Assembly (NCBI GenBank): GCA_900545545.1
Contig: UQZO01000001.1
Location: forward strand, 248,001 to 312,000
Length of the DNA stretch: 64,000 nucleotides
From: an uncultured Subdoligranulum sp.
GTDB lineage: Bacteria; Bacillota; Clostridia; Oscillospirales; Ruminococcaceae
Reading direction: 5' to 3'
Shown here: positions 32,265 to 39,982 of the stretch, one piece after another
Layout of the letters: the number at the start of each line of letters is the position of its first letter
How positions within the stretch are numbered: the stretch's first letter is position 1
Made by a program: the position numbers and the translations under genes
The notes under the pieces: generated by a model
What the model was told of the DNA's origin: nothing
What the model saw: the letters and a program-made list of their open reading frames with translations, nothing else
The model's database searches: none

Positions 32265-33320
32265 TTATTTCTGGGCAGGCATGTCCAGGGTGGTGGTGGG
32301 GAAGGCAAAGCTGCAACCGGCATCCGCGACCAGCTGCATGATCTTCAGGTTCAGGCGGCTTTTCTCTTCCAAAAATTCACCGTAGGGCAGGGTCGTGACA
32401 TACAGCCGCACCAGGACGTCGATACTGTAGTCGTTGAACTTGTCCACCGTTACGGTGACTGTATCGGTCCGCACTGTGGGCTGTTCTTTCAGCATCTGTG
32501 CCAGGTCATGGCAGATTTTGTTCAGCTGTTCCCGGGTGGTGTCGTAGGTCAGGCCCAGCGTAAACTGCCACAGACGGCTGCTGCGCTGGTTGCAGTTCTG
32601 AATGTATTCCGAGCAGACCTTGGAGTTCTCGATGGTTACCGCCACATTGTCTGTGGTGCGGATGCGGGTAGAGCGGAAGGAGATATCTTCCACCGTACCT
32701 TCGGAGGAACCCAGAATGACATAGTCGCCGATGCCGAAGGGATGTTCCAGCACCAGGGTGATACCGGCAATCAGGTTGGACAGGGTGGATTGTGCTGCCA
32801 GCGAAATGGCAAGGCCGGCAACACCGGCGCCGGTCAGCAGGCCGGCCACCGGGACGCCCAGGCGATCCAGCATGGCGATGCCGGTGAAAACCGCCACCAG
32901 TGCGCGGAAGATGTTTTCAAAAAAGCGGCCCATGGTGTTGTTGGTGGTCAGGTCCAGTTTGTTCTGGGCACTGCGCAGCAGCAACCGGCACATCGGCGCG
33001 GAGCGCCAGGCACCCAGCCCCAGCAGGAAGGTCAGGGCCAGATCAAACAGCAACCGAAGGATCGTCTGATAGGTGGCGTTCGCAAAGGAAAAGGGGACCA
33101 CCACCAGGGCGATATAGAACAATGTCGCGCGGATGATCAGTGCGGTGGGCTGTACATAACTGTCAAACAGAATATACAGCCATTCGGTCAGATGCCCGTG
33201 CAAACCGTCCAGGACCCGGCGGATGACGCGGGTATACAAAATGGGCAAAACCAGCGACCCCAACAGCAGCAGCGCGGTGGGCAGAAGCTGGAACAGCAGG
33301 CTCAAGGCGAATTCTTGCAT
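32265..33320 (-). CDS. MscS-family mechanosensitive channel
   Basis: 351 residues from ATG 33320 (AAGGGAG upstream), preferred to the longer frame. Four to five hydrophobic segments, then the pore-lining helix GAGVAGLAISLAAQSTLSNL, the beta domain GDYVILGSSEGTVEDISFRS and a C-terminal alpha/beta cage. Located in the cytoplasmic membrane; it releases solutes when turgor rises. Confidence 0.92.
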   Translation of the reverse strand: MQEFALSLLFQLLPTALLLLGSLVLPILYTRVIRRVLDGLHGHLTEWLYILFDSYVQPTALIIRATLFYIALVVVPFSFANATYQTILRLLFDLALTFLLGLGAWRSAPMCRLLLRSAQNKLDLTTNNTMGRFFENIFRALVAVFTGIAMLDRLGVPVAGLLTGAGVAGLAISLAAQSTLSNLIAGITLVLEHPFGIGDYVILGSSEGTVEDISFRSTRIRTTDNVAVTIENSKVCSEYIQNCNQRSSRLWQFTLGLTYDTTREQLNKICHDLAQMLKEQPTVRTDTVTVTVDKFNDYSIDVLVRLYVTTLPYGEFLEEKSRLNLKIMQLVADAGCSFAFPTTTLDMPAQK

Positions 33321-33374
33321 AGACACACTCCCTTGGTCGTGGATATTCGGGTGCAAACATTATACCATACCCTC

Positions 33375-33402
33375 TTGCATTTTGTAAAACCTGTGGTATA
33401 CT
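33375..33402 (+). promoter_or_regulatory. Promoter of the FMN riboswitch-ribU transcript
   Basis: TTGCAT (33375-33380), 16 bases, TATACT (33397-33402), directly upstream of the riboswitch. Confidence 0.65.
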
Positions 33403-33419
33403 AGGCAAGTAGAAAGTCT

Positions 33420-33552
33420 GTTTCAGGGCGGGGTGCAATTCCCCACCGGCGGTAAACGTGCCTTGTGGCCGTAAGCCCGCGACCGGCTGCCAACGCAGCC
33501 GCTGATCCGGTGAGAATCCGGGGCCGACGGTATAGTCCGGATGAAAGAAACG
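33420..33552 (+). promoter_or_regulatory. FMN riboswitch (RFN element)
   Basis: All RFN landmarks are present in order: TTCAGGGCGGGGTGCAATTC, CCCACCGGCGGTAA, AAGCCCGCGA, GATCCGGTGAGAATCCGG, GGCCGACGGTATAGTCCGG, ATGAAAGAA. It binds FMN and controls the riboflavin transporter gene downstream. Confidence 0.96.
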
Positions 33553-33575
33553 GAAAGCTGTTTGCTATGCTTTTT

Positions 33576-33628
33576 TCGCCCTGTTGCTGTACGTATTGTA
33601 CGTATCTGGCATCAGGGCGTTTTGTTTT
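33576..33628 (+). terminator. Riboswitch expression-platform terminator
   Basis: CGCCCTG...CAGGGCG stem followed by TTTTGTTTT, between the FMN aptamer and ribU. It fits transcription-termination control when FMN is plentiful. Confidence 0.8.
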
Positions 33629-33714
33629 GCCGGCAGCAAGCATGGGCAGCCTCCCGCAGTTTTATCACATACAAACCGGCTTTCGCAAACTATTTTTTCG
33701 GGAGGAATTTTCTC

Positions 33715-34314
33715 ATGACCAAAACACACAACCACATCCGCGAACTTACCGTAACCGCCATGCTCTGCGCCATCGCCACCGTGCTGATGTTCCTGGACTT
33801 CAGCCTGCCCATGTTCATCCCCAGTTTTGTCAAGATGGACGTCTCGGAACTGCCCGCACTGCTGGCTTCCTTCAGCCTGGGCCCTGTCTACGGCATCGCG
33901 GTCTGCCTGGTCAAAAATCTGTTCAACCTGATTTTCCACGGCTCCACCGGCGGTATCGGGGAACTGTGCAATTTCCTGCTGGGCGCATCCTTTGTGGGCG
34001 TGGCCGGTGTGATCTATAAGTTCCACAAAACGCGCAAAGGTGCTGTGGCCGGCTGCCTGATCGGCGCGGTGGTTATGGCAGTTGTCAGCGTGCCTGTCAA
34101 CTACTTCCTCAGCTATCCCGTCTATGCGGCCATGTTCGGCGGCATCGATGCGATCATCGCCGCCTATCAGGAACTTCGCCCCGGTACCAACGGCCTGCTG
34201 GAATGCCTGCTCGTCTTCAATATGCCGTTTACCCTCGTCAAAGGCCTGATCGACGCGGTGCTCTGCTTCCTCATCTATAAGCCGCTCTCTCCGATCCTGC
34301 ATGGCCGTCACTGA
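33715..34314 (+). CDS. ribU: Riboflavin transporter, ECF S component
   Basis: 199 residues from ATG 33715 (GGGAGGAA upstream). Five to six membrane helices; LMFLDFSLPMFIPSFVKMDV and LPALLASFSLGPVYGI are typical of RibU. It captures riboflavin and works with a shared ECF energising module encoded elsewhere. The FMN riboswitch upstream confirms the substrate class. Confidence 0.93.
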   Translation: MTKTHNHIRELTVTAMLCAIATVLMFLDFSLPMFIPSFVKMDVSELPALLASFSLGPVYGIAVCLVKNLFNLIFHGSTGGIGELCNFLLGASFVGVAGVIYKFHKTRKGAVAGCLIGAVVMAVVSVPVNYFLSYPVYAAMFGGIDAIIAAYQELRPGTNGLLECLLVFNMPFTLVKGLIDAVLCFLIYKPLSPILHGRH

Positions 34315-34359
34315 GGGAATGTGCGGCAAAAAACAACGCAGAACCGCGTTCGACACCTA

Positions 34360-34388
34360 TTGACGCAGGGAAAGTGTTGTGCTATAAT
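34360..34388 (+). promoter_or_regulatory. Promoter of the SAM riboswitch-metK transcript
   Basis: TTGACG (34360-34365), 17 bases, TATAAT (34383-34388). Confidence 0.8.
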
Positions 34389-34410
34389 GCCTTTTACAAC
34401 AGAATAGCAA

Positions 34411-34506
34411 CTTATCAAGAGCGGCAGAGGGAACAGGCCCTGTGAAGCCCGACAACCTACACGAAAGTGCAAGGTGCCAATTCCTGCGGGGAACCGAAAG
34501 ATAAGC
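34411..34506 (+). promoter_or_regulatory. SAM-I riboswitch (S-box)
   Basis: CTTATCAAGAG...GAGGGA...GGCCC-TGTGAAGCCC-GACAACC...AAGGTGCCAATTCCTGC...GAAAGATAAG: the full S-box core with its closing P1 helix. It senses S-adenosylmethionine, the product of the metK enzyme encoded next. Confidence 0.97.
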
Positions 34507-34509
34507 GTC

Positions 34510-34539
34510 AACGCGCAGTCTTTTGGCTGCGCGTTTTTT
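34510..34539 (+). terminator. S-box terminator
   Basis: AACGCGCAG/CTGCGCGTT stem and TTTTTTG just after the aptamer; forms when SAM is bound. Confidence 0.88.
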
Positions 34540-34591
34540 GTTCTCGTCAGTTGCGCTTCTGCTTACATTTATAAGGGAGGCTATTTTTACA

Positions 34592-35737
34592 ATGTCCAAA
34601 GTTCTTTTTACTTCCGAGTCGGTGACCGAAGGGCATCCCGACAAAATCTGCGACCAGATCTCGGACGCCATCCTCGATGAGATCCTGAAGCAGGACTCCG
34701 ATGCCCGTGTTGCCTGCGAAACCACCTGCTCTACGGGTCTGGTACATATCATGGGTGAGATCACTACCAGCTGCTACGTGGACGTGGCAGGTGTCGCCCG
34801 CGATGTGATCCGCTCCATCGGTTACGACCGCGCCAAGTACGGTTTCGACTGCGATACCTGCGGTGTCATCGTCAACATCGACGGCCAGAGCCCCGACATT
34901 GCGCTGGGCACCAACGATGAGGTGGCCGGTGCCGGCGACCAGGGCATGATGTTCGGTTACGCCTGCGATGAAACGCCGGAACTGATGCCGCTGCCCATCA
35001 GCCTGGCCCACAAGCTGGCCAAGCGTCTGACCGAGGTGCGCAAGAGCGGCCTGCTGGATTACCTGCGCCCGGACGGCAAGAGCCAGGTCACCGTGGAATA
35101 CGATGACGGCAAGCCGGTGCGTGTGGATGCGGTGGTTATTTCCAGCCAGCACAGCCCCGAAGTCAGCCAGGAACAGCTGCATGCCGACATCAAGCGGGAA
35201 GTCATCGAAAAGGTTATCCCCGCGGAGATGCTGGATGAAAACACCAAGTACTTCATCAACCCCACTGGCCGTTTTGTGGTGGGTGGCCCGCAGGGCGATA
35301 CCGGTTTGACCGGCCGCAAGATCATCGTGGATACCTACGGCGGTTACGCACGCCATGGCGGCGGTGCCTTCAGCGGCAAGGACCCCAGCAAGGTGGACCG
35401 TTCCGCAGCGTATGCGGCACGCTGGGTTGCCAAGAACATCGTGGCAGCGGGCCTTGCTAAGAAGTGCGAAGTGGAGCTGGCCTACGCCATCGGCGTGGCC
35501 GAGCCGGTTTCCATCATGGTGGATACCTTTGGCACCGGTATCGTTGCCGATAACCGGATCGAGGAGGCTGTCAAGAAGGTCTTTGATCTGCGTCCGGCTT
35601 CCATCATCCGGGACCTGGATCTGCGCAAGCCGATCTATCGCCAGCTGGCTGCCTACGGTCATATGGGCCGCGAGGACCTGGGCGTCAAGTGGGAAAAGAC
35701 CGACCGCGTGGATGCGCTGAAAGCCGCGCTGGCCTGA
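34592..35737 (+). CDS. metK: S-adenosylmethionine synthase
   Basis: 381 residues from ATG 34592 (AAGGGAGG upstream). It makes SAM from methionine and ATP. Motifs: TEGHPDKICDQ, GAGDQGMMFGYA, GGGAFSGKDPSKVDRS and the C-terminal FDLRPASII. Full length. Feedback by the S-box upstream. Confidence 0.97.
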   Translation: MSKVLFTSESVTEGHPDKICDQISDAILDEILKQDSDARVACETTCSTGLVHIMGEITTSCYVDVAGVARDVIRSIGYDRAKYGFDCDTCGVIVNIDGQSPDIALGTNDEVAGAGDQGMMFGYACDETPELMPLPISLAHKLAKRLTEVRKSGLLDYLRPDGKSQVTVEYDDGKPVRVDAVVISSQHSPEVSQEQLHADIKREVIEKVIPAEMLDENTKYFINPTGRFVVGGPQGDTGLTGRKIIVDTYGGYARHGGGAFSGKDPSKVDRSAAYAARWVAKNIVAAGLAKKCEVELAYAIGVAEPVSIMVDTFGTGIVADNRIEEAVKKVFDLRPASIIRDLDLRKPIYRQLAAYGHMGREDLGVKWEKTDRVDALKAALA

Positions 35738-35770
35738 TAAATTTCGCTGGACCCGATATCCAAATGCAAC

Positions 35771-35803
35771 AAAAGCGCAGGGGAGACCCTGCGCTTTTTT
35801 TGT
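35771..35803 (+). terminator. Terminator after metK
   Basis: AAAAGCGCAGGG/CCCTGCGCTTTT stem followed by TTT. Confidence 0.9.
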
Positions 35804-35832
35804 TTGCCAAATACAGGGCGTTGGGGTATAAT
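35804..35832 (+). promoter_or_regulatory. Promoter of the recD2 operon
   Basis: TTGCCA (35804-35809), 17 bases, TATAAT (35827-35832), 40 bases before recD2. Confidence 0.65.
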
Positions 35833-35871
35833 AAAGAGGATATTGTGGAAGTGTGCCGAAGGGGGCGGAGC

Positions 35872-38109
35872 ATGGAAAACACTACGCAGCCACAGCTGCA
35901 AAAACTCGAAGGCGTGGTCGAGCATATGATCTACGAAAACGCCGAGACCGGGTATGCGGTGTTTGAAGTGAACGCCGGGGACCAGGACATTGTCGTGGCA
36001 GGCAACGTGGGCAGTGTGGACAACGGCATGAACGTCACGGTGTACGGCCACATGGTCAACCACCCCAGCTACGGAGAACAGTTCCGCGCCGAATCCTGCG
36101 AGGCCAGCCTGCCCCAGGATACGGCGGGGCTGCTCAGCTACCTTTCCAGCGGTGTGCTGCCATATATCGGCCCCTCTACCGCCAAAAAAATTGTCAAAAC
36201 CTTCGGGGAAGATACCCTGACGGTCATTGCCGAGACGCCGCAAAAACTGTGCGAGATCAAAGGCATCACGGCGGAGAAGGCGGCCATCATTTCCAACGAA
36301 TTCCGGCGCCTGTATGGTGTGCGGGAGGTCATTGCCTGGTTTACCCGGTTCGGTCTTTCGCCCCAGAGCGCTGTTACGGCCTATCGTGCCTTTGGCCCGC
36401 ATACCGTCGAAGCATTGACCCAGAACCCGTATCTTCTGTGCGGGGAGCCGCTGCAGCTCAAGTTTGCGCAGGTAGATGGGATTGCGGCGGCCTTGCAGTT
36501 TGAATCCGGCAACCGCCTGCGGGTGGCGGCAGGGCTTTTGTATGCGCTGCGCCACAATGCAGGCAACGGGCATACCTGCCTGCCGCGGGCAAAATTGCTG
36601 GAGAGTACAGCCAAGTTCCTGCGTGTGGAGCCCGAAGAAATTGAGGCCGGTCTGCAGGAACTGCTCCGGTCAGAGGAACTGCGCAGCCGTACCTTTGATG
36701 TAACAGAATATATCTATCTGCCCGATCTGCTTTCAGCGGAGGAAGATATTGCCGCCCGTCTGGGCGAACTTTCCACGTTCCCCACTGAGCCGCCCGCCAC
36801 GCTGGAAAGCGACATCCGCGCCCTGGAAATCGCCCAGGGGTTTGCCTATGCACCCCTGCAAAGGGAAGCCATCCGCACAGCGCTTTCCAGCCGGGTGATG
36901 GTACTCACCGGCGGCCCCGGTACCGGCAAGACCACCACGGTCAACGCCATTCTCAGCCTGTACGAGGCCCTTTATGACCGCGTCGCCCTCTGTGCGCCCA
37001 CCGGCCGTGCGGCCAAGCGCCTGAGCGAACTGACTCACCATACGGCGTCCACCATCCATCGTCTGCTGGAGGTGGATTACAGTACCGGGGCAGTGCGGTT
37101 TATCCATAACGAAAAAAATCTGCTCAAATATGACGTCATCATTCTGGATGAGATGAGTATGGTGGACGTCAAGCTGTTCCAGGCCTTGCTGGCAGCCGCG
37201 CGCTATCACTGCCGCATCATCATGGTGGGCGATGCCGATCAGCTGCCCAGCGTGGGGCCGGGCAATATTCTGGGGGAGATTCTGCGCACCCAGGTGGTGC
37301 CCACGGTACGTCTGACCGAGATCTTCCGTCAGGCGCAGCAAAGCCTGATTGTACAGAACGCCCACCGCATTGTGCAGGGCCAGATGCCCCAGAAGGGCGC
37401 CGCGTCGGACGATTTCTTTATGATCGAATCGGCAGGCCTTGCCTGCCAGCGGCTGGTCTGCGATCTGGTCAGCACCCGTCTGCCCAAAGCCTATGGGTTT
37501 GACGCTGTGCGGGATATCCAGGTCCTGTGCCCGACCAAGGTGGGCCCTACCGGCAGTGTGGAACTCAACCGCCGCCTGCAGGAAATCCTTAATCCGCCTG
37601 CCCCCACCAAACCCCAGCTGGGTGGGGAAAACGGCAGCAAGATCCTGCGCCTGGGGGATAAGGTCATGCAGGTGAAAAACGACTACGATATTACCTTTGA
37701 GCGCGCCGGGGCCGAGGCTGGCGTTGGCGCCTACAACGGAGATATGGGTGTCATTACGGCTATCGACCGGGATGCCCGCTCGGTTACCGTGATGATGGAT
37801 GACCGAAAATATGTTTATTCCGCCGACCAGCTCAGCGAGCTGGAACCGGCCTATGCGGTGACGGTGCACAAGAGCCAGGGTTCCGAGTTCCCCGCCGTCA
37901 TCGTGCCGGTGGCCGACGTGCCCGCCCGGCTTTGCTATCGGAACCTTTTGTATACCGGAGTGACCCGTGCGCGCAAACTGTGTGTGTTGGCGGGCAGTGG
38001 CCGCACCATTCAGACCATGGTGCGCAATGTGCGCCAGAATATGCGTTACAGCGGGCTGCGCTATCTTTTGACCGATGCCGCCACGCCCACGGCCCGGCGG
38101 GCCCAATGA
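35872..38109 (+). CDS. recD2: ATP-dependent DNA helicase RecD2
   Basis: 745 residues from ATG 35872. N-terminal OB and helix-hairpin-helix region (PYIGPSTAKKIVKTFGE), then the SF1B motor: Walker A TGGPGTGKTTT, motif II ILDEMSMVD, motif III VGDADQLPSVGPG and C-terminal VTVHKSQGSEFPAVIVP and TGVTRARK. 5'-3' helicase without RecBC partners, used in DNA repair. First gene of a long rightward cluster; its stop overlaps the next start. Confidence 0.93.
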   Translation: MENTTQPQLQKLEGVVEHMIYENAETGYAVFEVNAGDQDIVVAGNVGSVDNGMNVTVYGHMVNHPSYGEQFRAESCEASLPQDTAGLLSYLSSGVLPYIGPSTAKKIVKTFGEDTLTVIAETPQKLCEIKGITAEKAAIISNEFRRLYGVREVIAWFTRFGLSPQSAVTAYRAFGPHTVEALTQNPYLLCGEPLQLKFAQVDGIAAALQFESGNRLRVAAGLLYALRHNAGNGHTCLPRAKLLESTAKFLRVEPEEIEAGLQELLRSEELRSRTFDVTEYIYLPDLLSAEEDIAARLGELSTFPTEPPATLESDIRALEIAQGFAYAPLQREAIRTALSSRVMVLTGGPGTGKTTTVNAILSLYEALYDRVALCAPTGRAAKRLSELTHHTASTIHRLLEVDYSTGAVRFIHNEKNLLKYDVIILDEMSMVDVKLFQALLAAARYHCRIIMVGDADQLPSVGPGNILGEILRTQVVPTVRLTEIFRQAQQSLIVQNAHRIVQGQMPQKGAASDDFFMIESAGLACQRLVCDLVSTRLPKAYGFDAVRDIQVLCPTKVGPTGSVELNRRLQEILNPPAPTKPQLGGENGSKILRLGDKVMQVKNDYDITFERAGAEAGVGAYNGDMGVITAIDRDARSVTVMMDDRKYVYSADQLSELEPAYAVTVHKSQGSEFPAVIVPVADVPARLCYRNLLYTGVTRARKLCVLAGSGRTIQTMVRNVRQNMRYSGLRYLLTDAATPTARRAQ

Positions 38110-38879
38110 GGGTGCCGGATTGGCAGCAGGCGGCGGAACAGGCGGCCGCCTGGGTCTATCCGCGGCGCTGCCCGTTTTGCGACAGGCTGCTGGGGCCGGA
38201 CGCGGTACAGGGCGGTTTTTGCCCCGACTGTGCTGCAGAGGAAAAGCGCCTGGCGCATGAGCCGCCGCGCTTGCCGGAAACCGAACATTCTTTTTATGCA
38301 CTCAGCCAGGCACTGGCCGCTTATTACTATGACGGTGCGGTGCGTCAGGCCATTCTGCTGTGTAAACGCGGCGGGCGTCCCTGGTATGCCCGGGAACTGG
38401 CGGACCGTATGGCAGTGCGTATCTGGGGCGCCGAAGCTGCGCCCCGGCCGGGGCTTCGCCCGCAGGATGTGCTGTTTGCCCATCTGCCGGCGTATCAGTG
38501 TATTGTGCCGGTGCCGCCCCATCAGCCCATGCCCGGAGTACCCGGGCTGCCGGCGCTGCTGGCCCGGCGGTTGGGGCTGCTGTTTCATATCCCGGTAGAA
38601 ACGCCGCTGCAGACGGTACGCGGTTCATCGCCGCAGAAGAGCATGTCCCGCGCCGAACGTATGCAGAACGCCAAAAATGCCTATCGCTGCCGCCCCGGTG
38701 CAGACCTGAGCGGCAAGCGGGTTTTGCTGGTGGATGACATCATTACCACCGGAGCTACCGCCTCGGCCTGCGCGCTGGAACTGCTGAAAGCCGGGGCCGT
38801 GGATGTGACGGTGGCGGCCGTTGCGGCTACCGAAGAATTGCCCAAGGAAAAACGAACCTCTACGGAGAAAAGCAAATGA
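38106..38879 (+). CDS. ComF-family phosphoribosyltransferase-like protein
   Basis: 257 residues from ATG 38106, overlapping recD2 by 4 bases. N-terminal zinc finger CPFC...CPDC (residues about 22-44), a central KRGGRPWYARELA segment and the C-terminal PRPP-binding loop VLLVDDIITTGAT. ComF proteins are needed for DNA uptake in competent bacteria; coupling to a RecD2 helicase gene fits DNA processing. Confidence 0.85.
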   Translation: MRVPDWQQAAEQAAAWVYPRRCPFCDRLLGPDAVQGGFCPDCAAEEKRLAHEPPRLPETEHSFYALSQALAAYYYDGAVRQAILLCKRGGRPWYARELADRMAVRIWGAEAAPRPGLRPQDVLFAHLPAYQCIVPVPPHQPMPGVPGLPALLARRLGLLFHIPVETPLQTVRGSSPQKSMSRAERMQNAKNAYRCRPGADLSGKRVLLVDDIITTGATASACALELLKAGAVDVTVAAVAATEELPKEKRTSTEKSK

Positions 38880-39934
38880 ATCAACAGGATATCGGCATTG
38901 ATCTGGGGACAACCTCCATCATCATTGCAACAGAAAAGCAGGGCGTGGTGTTCAGCCAGCCGACCATCGGCGCGGTGGATACCCGCAGCAATACCATTCT
39001 GGCCGTCGGCGAAGACGCGCTGCGCATGGTGGGGCGTGCCCCGGCGCACATTGATCTGGTACGGCCGCTGCGCGATGGCGTGATTCAGGACCATCGCATG
39101 ACCAACGAACTGATCGTGCGTTTCGTCAACGAGGTATGCCGGTCCCGCTTCTTCAAGCCGCGGGTGGCGGTTTGTGTCCCGGCGGCCATCACGGGTATCG
39201 AAGCGGATGCCGTGGTGGAATCGGTGATGGCGGCAGGAGCCAAGCAGGTCTATCTGGTGGATGAGCCTGTAGCGGCCGCGCTGGGCGCCGGATTGCAGAT
39301 TCGCCAGCCTCGCGGCTGCATGGTCGTGGATATTGGCGGCGGCTCCACCGATATTGCCGTCATCAGCATGGGTGGCCGTGTGCGTGCGGCCAGCGTGCCG
39401 GTGGCCGGTAACGCCTTTGACCGGTGCATCGCACAGTATGTGCAGGAAAAATACCAGATCGCCATCGGCCCGCTGACGGCGGAGGCACTGAAAAAGCAGG
39501 TGGCCTGCTGCACCAAGAGCGAGTTTGAAGGCGTTATGGAAGTGCGCGGTCATTCGTGGGAAACCAACCTCCCGGCCCGCCATCTGATCTATACCCGGGA
39601 CTTGTACGAGCCGGTGCAGGAGCTTGCCACCCGCATTGCGGCAGCGGCCCGTGCCGTTCTGGAAAGCACCCCGCCGGAACTGGCGGCGGATGTATCTTCC
39701 ACCGGTGTGCTGCTGACCGGCGGCGGTTCACTGCTGCGCGGCCTGGCCAGCTACCTGGCCGGTGAGCTGCATGTGGATGTGGCCATTGCGCCGGACCCCA
39801 TCAACTGTGTGGCACGGGGCACGGCCATCAGCCTGAGCGAAGGCAGATACCTGACGGCAGGCTTCCGCGACGCCACCCCCAAAGCGTGGAAGAAAACGCT
39901 GCAGAACATTCGCGATCCGTTTGCCGCCGATTGA
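38876..39934 (+). CDS. mreB: MreB-like actin-fold protein
   Basis: 352 residues. Actin-type ATPase motifs: phosphate-1 IGIDLGTTS, phosphate-2 MVVDIGGGSTDIAVIS and adenosine motif LLTGGGSLLRGL, plus VDEPVAAALGAG. It belongs to the MreB/Mbl group that guides wall growth. It stands alone without mreC/mreD and overlaps the ComF gene by 4 bases. Divergent enough that a role other than rod shape is possible. Confidence 0.82.
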   Translation: MNQQDIGIDLGTTSIIIATEKQGVVFSQPTIGAVDTRSNTILAVGEDALRMVGRAPAHIDLVRPLRDGVIQDHRMTNELIVRFVNEVCRSRFFKPRVAVCVPAAITGIEADAVVESVMAAGAKQVYLVDEPVAAALGAGLQIRQPRGCMVVDIGGGSTDIAVISMGGRVRAASVPVAGNAFDRCIAQYVQEKYQIAIGPLTAEALKKQVACCTKSEFEGVMEVRGHSWETNLPARHLIYTRDLYEPVQELATRIAAAARAVLESTPPELAADVSSTGVLLTGGGSLLRGLASYLAGELHVDVAIAPDPINCVARGTAISLSEGRYLTAGFRDATPKAWKKTLQNIRDPFAAD

Positions 39935-39982
39935 ACGGCAAGGCATTTTTGAATTCAGAACTTTGCAGAAGGGAACACAACC